Assembly (NCBI GenBank): GCA_011799875.1
Contig: CM022297.1
Location: forward strand, 539,384,795 to 539,448,794
Direction: 5' to 3'
Length of the DNA stretch: 64,000 nucleotides
Source: Thinopyrum elongatum
Taxonomy: Eukaryota; Streptophyta; Magnoliopsida; Poales; Poaceae
This document shows positions 1-11,313 of the stretch, piece by piece (the stretch's first letter is position 1; each line of letters begins with the position of its first letter). A program made the translations under genes and the position numbers. Under the pieces are notes generated by a model. It worked only from the letters and a program-made list of their open reading frames with translations. It had not been told where the DNA came from and ran no database searches.

Positions 1-62
1 CACAGGCGCTACTACGAGCATTAGTAAGGTACACATCAATAACATGTATATCAAATATACCT

Positions 63-880
63 TTGTTCACTTTGCCATCCTTCTTATCCGCCAAGTATTT
101 GGGGCAGTTCCGCTTCCAGTGACCATTCCCTTTGCAGTAGAAGCACTCAGTTTTAGGCTTGGGTCCAGCTTTGGGCTTCTTCCCGGGAGTGGCAACTTGC
201 TTGCCATTCTTCTTGAAGTTCCCTTTCTTTCCCTTGCCCTTTTTCTTCAAACTAGTGGTCTTGTTAACCATCAACACTAGATGCTCCTTCTTGATTTCTA
301 TCTCCGTGGACTTAAGCATCGCGAAGAGCTTAGGAATCGTTTTCGTCATCCCTTGCATATTATAGTTCATCACGAAGCCTTTGTAGCTTGGTGGCAGTGA
401 TTGAAGAACTCTGCCAATACGCGAAGAGCTTAGGAATCGTTTTCGTCATCCCTTGCATATTATAGTTCATCACGAAGCCTTTGTAGCTTGGTGGCAGTGA
501 TTGAAGAACTCTGTCAATAACACTATCAACTGGAAGATCAACTCCCAGCTGAGTCAAGTGGTTATGATACCCAGACATTTTGAGTATGTGTTCACTGACA
601 TAACTGTTCTCCTCCATCTTGCAGCTATAGAACTTGTTGGATACTTCATATCTCTCAACCCGGGCATTTGCTTGAAATATTAACTTCAACTATTGGAACA
701 TCTCATATGCTCCATGACGTTCAAAACGACTTTGAAGTCCCGGTTCTAAGCCATAAAGCATGGCACACTGAACTATTGAGTAGTCATCAGACCGCGTTTG
801 CCAGGCGTTCACAACATATAGATTAGCAGGAGCGGGCTTGTCACCTAGCGGTGCATCAAGGACATAATTCTTCTATGCAG
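63..880 (-). pseudogene. copia gag, main part, with CCHC zinc knuckle; broken
   Basis: The minus strand encodes most of a Ty1-copia gag protein (UBN2/retrotran_gag type). Recognisable stretches include one reading YVLDAPLGDKPAPANLYV just after 880 and one reading LQSLPPSYKGFVMNYNMQGM near 430. The nucleic-acid-binding knuckle CFYCKGNGHWKRNC (C-x2-C-x4-H-x4-C) lies near 105-150. Two lesions are visible. An in-frame TAG follows directly after the gypsy insertion point, where CAG is usual in this family as I know it. A 100-bp tandem duplication at 321-520 is not a multiple of three and shifts the frame ahead of the zinc knuckle. The copy is therefore non-coding as it stands. Pol genes would lie further left, outside the window. 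Confidence 0.85.
321..520. repeat. 100-bp tandem duplication inside copia gag
   Basis: Positions 321-420 and 421-520 are nearly identical 100-bp units; the visible differences are at the right end (ctgccaatac against ctgtcaataa). The copies abut directly. Confidence 0.95.
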
Positions 881-2395
881 TGATACGTCCATTTTGCATC
901 ATGTTTTCCTACTGTTATTTATAATGTTTTTATGCATAATAATGCTTTTGGGAGTAATTCTAATACCTTTTCTCTCATAATTTGCAAGGTTTACACAAAG
1001 AGGGAGAATACCGGCAGCTGAAATTCTGGACCTGAAAAAGCACGTCAGAGCTACCTATTCTGCACAACTCCAAATAAGTTGAAACTTCACAGAGATTTTT
1101 TATGGAATAAATAAGAATTATTGGAGCAAATAACTACCAGAGGGGGCCCACCAGGTGGACACAACCCACCTGGGCGCGCCAGGGAGCCCAGGCGCGCCCT
1201 GGTGGGTTGTGCCCTCCTCGGCCCACCTCCGGTGCCCCCTTCTGGTATATAAGTCATTTTGACATAGAAAAAATAAGGAGAGGACTTTCAGGATGAAGTG
1301 CCGCCGTCTCAAGGCAGAACTTGGGCAGGAGCACTTTTGCCCTCTGGCGAAGCGATTCCGCCGGGGGAACTTCCCTCCCGGAGGGGGAAATCATCATCAT
1401 CATCATCACCAACAACTCTCCCATATTTGGGAGGGCAATCTCCATCAACATCTTCAACAACACCATCTCCTCTCAAACCCTAGTTCATCTCTCGTGTTCA
1501 ATCTTTGTACCGGAATCTTAGATTGCTTGTGGGTGACTAGTAGTGTTGATTACATCTTGTAGTTGATTACTATATGGTTTATTTGGTGGAAGATTATATG
1601 TTCAGATCCATTATGCTATTTAATACCCCTCTGATCTTGAGCATGATCATCATTTGTGAGTAGTTACTTTTGTTCTTGAGGTCACAGGAGAAGTCATGTT
1701 GCAAGTAATCATGTGAACTTGATATGTGTTCGATATTTTGATGATATGTATGTTGTGATTCCCTTAGTGGTCTCATGTGAACGTCGACTACATGAAACTT
1801 CACCATATTTGGGCCTAAGGGAATGCATTGTGGAGTAGTTATTAGATGATGGGTTGCTAGAGTGACAGAAGCTTAAACCCTATTTTATGCGCTACTTCGT
1901 AAGGGAACGATTTGGATCCAAAAGTTTAATGCTATGGTTAGATTTTTATCTTAATACTTTTCTCGTAGTTGCGGACGCTTGCGAGGGGGTTAATCATAAG
2001 TAGGAGGTTTGTTCAAGTAAGAACAGCACCTAAGCACCGGTGAACCCACATGTCAAATTATCAAAGTAGCGAACACGAATCAAGACAACATGATGAAAGT
2101 GATATGATGAAATTCCCGTGTACCCTCAAGAACGCTTTGCTTATCATAAGAGACCGTTTTGGCCTGTCCTTTGCCTCTAAAGGATTGGGCTACCTTGTTG
2201 CACTTTTGTTACCGTTACCATTACTTTCTTGTTACAAATTATCTTGCTATCAAACTATCTGTTACCGATAATTTTAGTGCTTGCAGACATTACCTTGCTG
2301 AAAACCACTTGTCATTTCCTTCTGCTCCTCGTTGGGTTCGACACTCTTACTTATCGAAAGGACTACGATTGATCCCCTATACTTGTGGGTCATCA
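881..2395 (+). repeat. 5' LTR of the gypsy element
   Basis: It starts TGATACGTCCATTTTGCATC and ends TTGTGGGTCATCA. It holds a candidate TATA sequence (ggtatataag) near 1245. Compared with the 3' LTR it carries about 30 extra bases in the GC-rich stretch near 1141-1200, where short inverted CAGGCGCGCC-like blocks occur. Confidence 0.95.
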
Positions 2396-2406
2396 AGGCT
2401 CTTTTC

Positions 2407-2424
2407 TGGCACCGTTTCCGGGGA
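2407..2424 (+). promoter_or_regulatory. Primer binding site, tRNA-Asp type
   Basis: TGGCACCGTTTCCGGGGA follows the 5' LTR after an 11-base spacer. It matches the complement of the plant tRNA-Asp 3' end (TGGCGCCGTTGCCGGGGA) with two mismatches. Confidence 0.8.
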
Positions 2425-2501
2425 GTGAAGCGCTCTTGGTAAGTGGAAATTGGTAAGGAAAAATTATTACTACGTGCTAAAATTTATTGTCACTTGCTAC
2501 T

Positions 2502-3046
2502 ATGGAAAACAATCCTTTGAGGGGTTTGTTCGGGGTATCTTCACCTCGACCGAAACCACAATTAGTTGCCCCTCAACCTACTGCACCTACTGAAAATATT
2601 GGTTATGAAATTCCTTCGGGTATGATAGAGCAACTGCTAGCTAATCCTTATGCAGGAGATGGAACTGAACATCCTGATATGCACTTGATATATGTGGATG
2701 AAATTTATGGATTATTTAAGCTTGCAGGTTTACCTAGAGATGAAGCTAAGAAGAAGGTTTTCCCTTTATCTTTTAAGGGAAAAGCATTGGCATGGTATAG
2801 GCTATGCGATGATATTGGATCTTGGAATTGGAATCGATTGAAATTGGAATTTCAAAAAAAAATTCCTATGCATCTAGTTCATCGTGATCGGAATTATATA
2901 TATAATTTTTGGCCTCGTGAAGGAGAAAGTATCGCTCTAGATTGGTGGAGGCTTAAGTCAATGTTATATTCATGCCCCAATTATGAGCTCTCAAGAGAAA
3001 TTATCATTCAGAATTTTTATGCTTGGCTTTCTCGTGATGATCAATC
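2502..3046 (+). pseudogene. gypsy gag, N-terminal part (cut by solo LTR)
   Basis: The frame opens at the ATG at 2502 and runs without a stop to the solo LTR. It contains the retrotransposon gag core, with motifs such as FPLSFKGKALAWYR and FQKKIPMHL. The ATG at 2502 is the first in frame after the primer site. The frame resumes at 4797 after the solo LTR and one copy of its target duplication, so this coding break was caused only by the insertion. Gag would form the virus-like particle of the element. Confidence 0.88.
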
Positions 3047-4791
3047 TGAAGGAAATATGCCCTAGAGGCAATAATAAAGTTGTTATTTATATTTCCTTAT
3101 ATCATGATAAATGTTTATTATTCATGCTAGAATTGAATTAACCGGAAACTTAGTACATGTGTGAATACAAAGACAAACAGAGTGTCCCTAGTATGCCTCT
3201 ACTTGACTAGCTTGTTTATCAAAGATGGTTATGTTTCCTGGCCATAGACATGTGTTGTCATTTGATGAACAGGATCACATCATTAGAGAATGATGTGATG
3301 GACAAGACCCATCCGTTAGCTTAGCATAATGATCGTTAAGTTTTATTGCTATTGCTTTCTTCATGCCTTATACATATTCCTCTGACTATGAGATTATGCA
3401 ACTCCCGAATACCGGAGGAACACTTTGTGTGCTATCAAACATCACAATGTAACTGGGTGATTATAAAGATGCTCTACAGGTGTCTCCGAAGGTGTTTGTT
3501 GGGTTGGCATAGATCGAGATTAGGATTTGTCACTCCGAGTATCGGAGAGGTATCTCTGGGCCCTCTCGGTAATGCACATCATATGAAGCCTTGCAAGCAA
3601 TGTGACTAATGAGTTAGTTGTGGGATGATGCATTATGGAACGAGTAAAGAGACTTGCCGGTAATGAGATTGAACTAGGTATGATGATACCGACGATCGAA
3701 TCTCGGGCAAGTAACATACCGATGACAAAAGGAATAACGTATGTTGTTATGCGGTTTGACCGATAAAGATCTTCATAGAATATGTAGGAGCCAATATGAG
3801 CATCCAGGTTCCGCTATTGGTTATTGACCGGAGATGTGTCTCGGTCATGTCTACATAGTTATCGAACCCGTAGGGTCCGCACGCTTAACGTTCGATGACG
3901 ATTTGTATTATGAGTTATGTGATTTGATGATCGAAGTTTGTTCGGAGTCCCGGATGAGATCACGGACATGACGAGGAGTCTCTAAATGGTCGAGAGGTAA
4001 AGATTCATATATTGGAAGGCTATATTCGGACATCGGAAAGGTTCCGAGTGATTCGGGTATTTTTCGGAGTACCGGAGAGTTACGGGAATTCAACGGGAGA
4101 AGTAATGGGCCTTATTGGGCCATACGGGAAAAGAGGAGGCAGGCCAAAGGGGAGGTGGCGCGCGCCCCCCCATGGGTCCGAATTGGACTAGGGGAAGGGG
4201 GCGGCGCCCCCCTTGCCCTTTCCTACTCCCTCTCTCTTTCCCTCTTTCCTTCTCTCCTACTCCGAAAATGGAAAGGGATTCCTACTAGGACTTGAAAGTC
4301 CTAGTAGGACTCCATACACTTGGCGCGCCCCTAGGAGGGCCGGCCTCTCTCCCTCCCTCCTTTATATACGGGGGAGGGAGGCACCCCAAAGGCACACCAA
4401 GATTTGTCTTAGCCGTGTGCGGTGCCCCCCTCCACAGTTACACACCTCGGTCATTTCGTCGTAGTGCTTAGGCGAAGCCCTGCGCCGGTAACTTCATCAT
4501 CACTGTCGCCACGCCGTCGTGCTGACGGAACTCTCCCTCGTCCTCAACTGGATCAAGAGCTCGAGGGACATCATCGAGCTGAACGTGTGCTGAACTCGGA
4601 GGTGCCGTACGTTCGGTGCTTGATCGGTTGGATCGCGAAGACGTTCGACTACATCAACCTCGTTAAGCTAACGCTTCCGCTTTCGGTCTACGAGGGTACG
4701 TGTACATACTCTCCCCTCTCATTGCTATGCATCTCCTAGATAGATCTTGCGTGAACGTAGGAAATTTTTTGAAATTGCATGTTCCCCAACA
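3047..4791 (+). mobile_element. Solo LTR of the copia family, inserted in gypsy gag
   Basis: A 1745-bp LTR begins TGAAGGAAATATGCCC and ends CATGTTCCCCAACA. It is flanked by the direct repeat CAATC at 3042-3046 and 4792-4796. It belongs to the same family as the LTR at 14156-15908 but in the opposite orientation. No internal region is present, so LTR-LTR recombination has removed the body. It includes a plausible promoter region (tttatatacggg near 4361). Confidence 0.95.
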
Positions 4792-4796
4792 CAATC

Positions 4797-6585
4797 CATG
4801 CTCGATACTTCTTGTACTGGTTCTTTTATGAAGAAGACAATTCAATTCAGGTGGGATCTATTAGAAAGAATTAAACGCAACTCTGAAGATTGGGAACTCG
4901 ACGAAGGTAAAGAGTCAGGTATTAAGCTCGAATTTGATTGTGTTAAATCTTTTATGAATACCGATGCTTTTCACAAGTTTAGCACTAAGTATGGACTTGA
5001 CTCTGAGATAGTAGCCTCTTTCTGTGAATCATTTGCTACTCATGTTGATCTCCCTAAGGAGAAGTTGTTCAAATATCACCCACCTATTAAAGAAGAAATT
5101 AAAGAACCGGTCATAGCTAAAGAAGAAACTATTATTTGTAATGTTGACCCAGTTGTTCCTACTGCTTATATTGAGAAACCACCTTTCCCTGTTAGGATAA
5201 AGGAACATGCTAAAGTTTCAACTGTGGTTCGCAAAAGTCGTATTAGAGCATCTAAACCTGCTGAACAAATTAAAGTAGAACCTAGTGTTGCTATGGTTAA
5301 AGATCTCTTGGTAGAAAATATTGATGGGCATGTTATTTACTTCTGCGATGAAGCTGCTAGAATTGCTAAACCTGATGAAAAAGATAAACATAGACCTGTT
5401 GTTGGCATGCCTATTGTCTCAGTTAAAATAGGAGATCACTGTTATCATGGTTTATGTGATTTAGGTGCTAGTGTGAGTGATATTCCTTTTACCTTATACC
5501 AGGAAATTATGAATGATATAGCACCCGCTGAAATAGAAGACATAGATGTAACTATTAAACTTGCTAATAGAGACACCATCACACCACTTGGGATTGTTAG
5601 AGATGTTGAAGTCTTGTGTGGGAAAATAAAATACCCTACTGATTTTCTAGTTCTTGGTTCCCCACAAGATGACTTTTGTCCCATTATCTTTGGTAGACTT
5701 TTCTTGAACACTGTCAATGCTAAAATAGATTGTGAAAAACAAACTGTCAGTGTTAGTTTTGGTGATGAGTCTCATGATTTTAATTTTTCCAAGTTTAATA
5801 GACAACCTCACAAGAAAGAATTACCTAGTAAGGATGAAATAATTGGTCTTTCTTCTATTGCCGTGCCTCCTACTGATCCATTAGAACAATATTTGCTAGA
5901 CCATGAAAATGATATGCATATGCATGAAAGAAATGAGATAGATAAAAATTTCTTTGAACAACGACCTCTGCTCAAACATAATTTGCCTATTGAAACTATA
6001 GGAGGTCCTCCTCCACCTAAGGGTGATCCTGTGTTTGAATTAAAACAATTGCCTGACACTTTGAAATATGCCTATCTTGATGAGAAAAAGATATATCATG
6101 TTATTATTAGTGCTAACCTTTCAGAACATGAAGAAGAAAGATTATTGAAAATTCTGAAGAAGCACTATGCTGCTATTGGGTATACTCTTGATGATCTTAA
6201 GGGCATTAGTCCCACTCTCTGTCAGCACAAAATTAATATGGAACCTGATGCTAAACCAGTTGTTGATGATCAACGACGTTTGAATCCTAAGATGAAAGAA
6301 GTGGTAAGAACTGAAATACTAAAGCTTCTGGAAGCAGGTATAATCTATCCCATAGCTGGTAGTAGATGGGTGAGCCCCGTTCATTGTGTCCCTAAGAAAG
6401 GAGGTACTACTGTTGTTCCCAATAATAAAAATGAACTTATTCCACAAAGAATTGTTACTGGCTATAGAATGGTAATTGATTTTAGAAAATTAAATAAAGC
6501 AACTAGAAAAGATCATTACCCTTTGCCTTTTATTGATCAAATGCTAGAAAGATTATCAAAGCACACACACACTTTTGCTTCCTAG
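4797..6585 (+). pseudogene. gypsy gag C-terminus, protease and N-terminal reverse transcriptase
   Basis: The frame continues gag from the far side of the solo LTR. The aspartic protease motif LCDLGASVSDIP lies at about 5453-5490. The reverse transcriptase begins with residues such as SRWVSPVHCVPKKGG and GYRMVIDFRKLNKATRKDHY near 6360-6520. The frame ends at the TAG at 6583 because the CA run at 6562-6572 has expanded by two bases compared with the frame expected for this family; the expected reading resumes at once in another frame. Confidence 0.88.
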
Positions 6586-7598
6586 ATGGATATTCTGGTT
6601 TTTCTCAAATACCTGCTTCACAACCTGATCAAGAGAAAACCACCTTTACTTGCCCTTTTGGAACTTATGCTTATAGACGTATGCCTTTTGGTTTATGCAA
6701 TGCACCTTCTACCTTTCAAATATATATGATTGCTATATTCTCTGATTTTTGTGAAAAGATTGTTGAGGTTTTCATGGATGATTTTTCCGTTTATGCAACT
6801 TCTTTTGATGATTGCTTAAGCAACCTTGATCGAGTTTTGCAGAGATGTGAGCAAACTAATCTTGTCTTGAATGGGAGAAGTGCCACTTTATAGATAACAA
6901 AGGTATTGTCTTAGGGCATAAAATTTCTGAACGAGGTATTGAGGTGGATAAAGCTAAAGTTGATGCAATTGAGAAAATGCCGTGTCCTAAAGATATCAAA
7001 GGTATTCGTAGTTTCCTTAGTCATGATGGTTTCTATAGGAGGTTTATTAAAGACTTCTCTAAAATTTCTAGGCCTCTTACAAATCTTTTACAAAAGGATA
7101 TTCCGTTTGTTTTTTTATGATGATTGTGTAGAAGCCTTTGAAACACTTGAGAAAGCCTTAACTTCTGCACCTATTGTTCAACCACCTGATTGGAACTTGC
7201 CCTTTGAAATTATGTGTGATGCTAGTGATTATGACGTCGGTGCTGTTCTAGGACAAAGAGTATATAAGAAGTTAAATGTTATTCATTATGCTAGCAAAAC
7301 TCTAGACAGTGCCCAAAGAAATTATGCTACTACTGAGAAAGAATTTTTAGCAGTTGTTTTTGCTTGTGACAAATTCAGATCTTACATTGTTGATTCTAAA
7401 GTTACTATTCATACTGATCATGCTGCTACAAAATTTCTTATGGAAAAGAAAGATGCTAAACCTAGACTCATTAGGTGGGTTCTCTTGCTACAAGAATTTG
7501 ATTTACATATAACTGATAGAAAAGGAGTTGAGAACCCCGTAGCTGATAACTTGTCTAGGTTAGAAAATACTCTTGATGACCCACAACCTATATATTAA
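6575..7598 (+). pseudogene. gypsy reverse transcriptase C-terminus and RNase H, frameshifted
   Basis: Catalytic RT sequence is recognisable as YRRMPFGLCNAPSTFQ (near 6675) and the FMDDFSVY active-site block (near 6772). A one-base loss near 6872 ends that frame at 6893. Downstream, the RT connection reads [20 protein letters not shown] in another frame. A T-run near 7110-7117 shifts the frame again. RNase H follows with [35 protein letters not shown] and [10 protein letters not shown]. The frame stops at 7596-7598 after a small insertion in the CCTATATATTAATG stretch. Confidence 0.85.
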
Positions 7599-8982
7599 TG
7601 ATAGCTTTCCTGATGAGCAACTAGCTGCAATAAATGTTTCTCATAACACTCCTTGGTATGCTGACTATGCTAATTACATTGCTGCAAAATATATACCACC
7701 TAGTTTCACATACCAACAAAAGAAAAAATTCTTCTATGATTTAATACATTACTTCTGGGATGACCCACATCTTTATAAACAAGGAGTAGGTGGTATTATT
7801 AGATGTTGTGTACCTGAGCATGAACAGGAACAAATCCTATGGAAATGTCACTCCGAAGCTTATGGAGGGCATCATGCGGGAGATAGAACTGCTCACAAGG
7901 TATTACAGTCTGGCTTTTATTGGCCTACTCTCTTCAAGGATGCCCGTAAGTTTGTTTTATCTTGTGATGAATGTCAACGAATTGGTAATATCGGTAAGCG
8001 TCAAGAAATGCCTATGAATTATTCACTTGCTGTTGAACCATTTGATGTTTGGGGTTTTGATTATATGAGACATTTTCCTTCCTCTAATGGGTATAATCAT
8101 ATTTTGCTTGTTGTTGATTATGTTACTAAGTGGGTAGAAGCTATTCCAACTAGTAGTGCTGATCACAACACCTCTATTAAAATGCTTAAGGAAGTTATTT
8201 TTCCAAGGTTTGCAGTCCCTAGATACTTAATGACTGATGGTGGTTCACACTTTATTCATGGTGCTTTCTGTAAAATGCTTGCTAAGTATGATGTTAACCA
8301 TAGAATTGCATCACCCTATCATCCTCAGTTTAGTGGTCAAGTTGAACTTAGCAATAGAGAAATAAAATTAATTCTACAAAAAACTGTCAATAGGTCCCGA
8401 AAGAATTGGTCTAAGAAATTAGATGATGCACTTTGGGCTTACAGAACAGCTTATAAAAATCCTATGGGTATGTCTCCTTATAAAATGGTATATGGGAAAG
8501 CTTGTCATTTGCCTCTTGAGTTAGAACATAAAGCATATTGGGCAATAAAAGAACTCAACTATGGCTTCAAACTTGCCGATGAAAAGAGGTTATTTGATAT
8601 TAGCTCACTAGATGAATGAAGAACCCAAGGTTATGAAAATGCCAAGTTGTTTAAAGAAAAAGTTAAAAGATGGCATGATAAAAGAATCCAAAAGCGCGAG
8701 TTCAAAGTGGGTGAATATGTCCTTTTGTACAACTCTTGTTTCATATTCTTTGCAGGAAAATTTCTCTCCAAATGGGAAGGACCTTATGTTATCGAAGAAG
8801 TTTATCGTTCTGGAGCTATCAAAATAAATAATGCCGAAGGAACTAACCCGAAGGTTGTCAATGGTCAAAGAATTAAACACTATATCTCAGGTACGCCTAT
8901 TAATGTCGAAAGCTATATTATTCAAACCATGACACCGAAGGAACACATAAAAGAAACCTTTCGGAACACTCCAGAATCATGA
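7599..8982 (+). pseudogene. gypsy integrase, one in-frame stop
   Basis: The HHCC zinc-binding region is visible (residues around HSEAYGGHHAGDRT and CDECQRIGN, 7848-7990). The D,D-E catalytic core follows: WGFDYM, LMTDGGSHF and SGQVELSNREIK (8050-8365). A C-terminal region with KLFKEKVKRWHDKRI and KWEGPYVI completes it. The TGA at 8617-8619 interrupts the frame where a TGG would be expected (inference from related elements). I see no chromodomain. The frame ends at 8982. Confidence 0.88.
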
Positions 8983-9317
8983 AAAAAAGAGGAGGTACGT
9001 GATACGGTAAGTAAACGGACTTCGAAAAATTTGCAAAAATATTTTTTGTCAGTTTTGGGATATAACAAAAATTAGGAAAATAAGAAACAACCAGGAAGGC
9101 AACCCTGGTGGGCACAAGACACCAAGGTGCGCCTGGCATGCCAGGCGCGCCCAGGTGGGTTGTGCCCACCTCGGGTACCTTCTAGACTCCGTTTTTTCTC
9201 CTTTGCTTGTTTCCCAAGATAAAAAATCTTTATATATATCCCGAACCTATTGACCACCATATCGCGGAGAAATCTTCTGTCCTCCTTTCTTGCTATTTTT
9301 CTAGCAGTTCTAAAAAT

Positions 9318-9734
9318 ATGTCGTCTCAAGATTCGGAGGGAGAGAGCTATGTCGTTGATTATATTGCAAACCCACAGGTCTACGGAGATGTGGAACATTG
9401 TGGTTGGACCATGGAGGAAGAATAAGACTATGATCCGAAAGGGAAGGAAGAGACAAGCTCGGATGAAGATGAAGTTCCATTGCCTCAACCTGGGGACATG
9501 CATGTGGAATTCAAGAAGTCAAGCCTCCCTAACAAAGCAAAGAAACCTAAGATCCAGTTTATCCCTTTTCGTCTCTTGCAGGAAAACAAGCAGGAATTAT
9601 GCAAAAAGGTGCTAAGGCTTGAGCAGGAGATCGATGACTTGAGGGAGGAAAATTCCATCCTCAAGTGTAAGCTAAAGAAGAAGAACACTCATACATCACC
9701 ACCACCGCCTTCTTCATCACCAAAGGAGACTTGA
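9318..9734 (+). pseudogene. gypsy 3' accessory frame with coiled coil; one in-frame stop
   Basis: A reading frame between integrase and the 3' LTR starts at ATG 9318 and continues in one frame to TGA 9732-9734, broken only by a TAA at 9423-9425. The N-terminal part is acidic (MSSQDSEGESYVVDY). The C-terminal part has a heptad-like run, LRLEQEIDDLREENSILKCK, typical of a coiled coil. Extra frames after integrase are a known trait of Athila-type elements; the function of this one is unknown to me. It could also be a captured or purely structural frame. Confidence 0.6.
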
Positions 9735-11300
9735 GTTCATGGTATGGAAACTCCCCTTGGCTTGTGCCAAACTTGGGGGAGGTGTCCCAATATCGTATCA
9801 CCACCACTATCTTTGCCTTTATCTATTTTTAGTTCAATCTTTAGTTTACTATGATTTAGTTGAATAAAAGTTTAGTTCGAATCTTTCTTTTCGAGTGTTT
9901 GCTTAGTGATCTATCTATCAATGTAATCGTGTGCGAGATATATAATAAAGTTTAGTTTGTGTTTTGCTTCTTTACTTTTAAGTTTCAACAAAAAGAAAGG
10001 AAAATAAATGAAAAGATCATATGCTAGCTTATGGTAAGTAATGACCTCACATAAGGAAAACTATAAGTGGTAAAACTTATTGGATATTGACAAACATAGC
10101 ATTGGTCAATGATGCAATTCATGAAAGAATTAATAAGGCAAGAGAAGATTCACATGCAAATACACTATCTTGGACATCTTTTATGATTGTGAGCCCCCAT
10201 TAAATATTTTGTGTCAAAATAGTTGATGTTGGACAAGGAAGACAACGTAATGATTTATGTTTGTTCATATTCACATAGAAGTTATATTGTCATAGATCCT
10301 TTAACATGTGGTGCTTGCTCAATATCTTTTCTATCCAACATTTCCGCACTAAGTAGAGATACTACTTGTGCATCCAAAAACCTTAACCCAAATCTTGTTT
10401 TCAGAGTCCACCATACCTACCTATGGATTGAGTAAGATCCTTCAAGTAAGTTGTCATCGGTGCAATAAGGCAATAAAAATTGCCTCTAAAAGTGTTGGAT
10501 CATTTAGTGTAAGAGAAAATTGAGCGTTGTACAAACTTATGATGGCAAAGAATAAAAGCGACAGACTGCATAATAAAGGTTGCTATCATAAGGGGCAATA
10601 TAACGTGACGTTCTTTTGCACTAAGAGATTGAGCATACAAACAAATAAGCGCATGACAACCTCTACTTCCCTCTGCGAAGGGCCTATCTTTTACTTTTAT
10701 GCATTTACTTTTATGAAGAGTCAAAGTTATTCTTCTCTTTTCCTTTTTTTTATTTTCTCTTTTGCAAGCATCATGTGGTCAGGAAAGATCTAAGCACATA
10801 TATCCAGTTGAATATGAGTGGGCATGAGTTATTATTGTTGACATCACCCTTGAGGTGAACATGTTGGGAGGCGGAACTATAAGCCCCTATCTTTCTATGT
10901 GTCCGGTTGAAACTTTTTGTTCATGGGTATGCTGTGAGTGTTAGCAATCATAGAAGATTAAATGATGGTTGAGTATGTGGACTTGCCTAAAGGCTCCGAT
11001 GCGTGACCCTTCCTGAAAAGATGATGAATTGTAGTTGCAAAGCTGACTGAGAACACAGTTTGTTGGTTTTCAATAAGGTTTATGCTTTATACTTCAATGT
11101 TGTGATGAATTGTTACTTGCTCATGAGAAGTTATATGATAAAAGTTGTTTGATAAAGTTTATGTTAAAGTTCCTTGCTGTTATAATAATATGCATGATGC
11201 TTCTATGTCCGTATTTTGTTTTTATCGACACCTCTCTCTCTCTAAGCATGTGGACATGTTTTTCGATTTTGTTTTTTCGCTTGAGGACAAGCGAGGTCTA
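9735..11300 (+). other. gypsy 3' non-coding region
   Basis: About 1.5 kb of AT-rich sequence with no long frame lies between the accessory frame and the 3' LTR. I recognise no gene in it. Confidence 0.75.
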
Positions 11301-11313
11301 AGCTTGGGGGAGT
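11301..11313 (+). promoter_or_regulatory. Polypurine tract
   Basis: The stretch agcttgggggagt directly precedes the 3' LTR. It is the expected plus-strand primer site. Confidence 0.7.
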
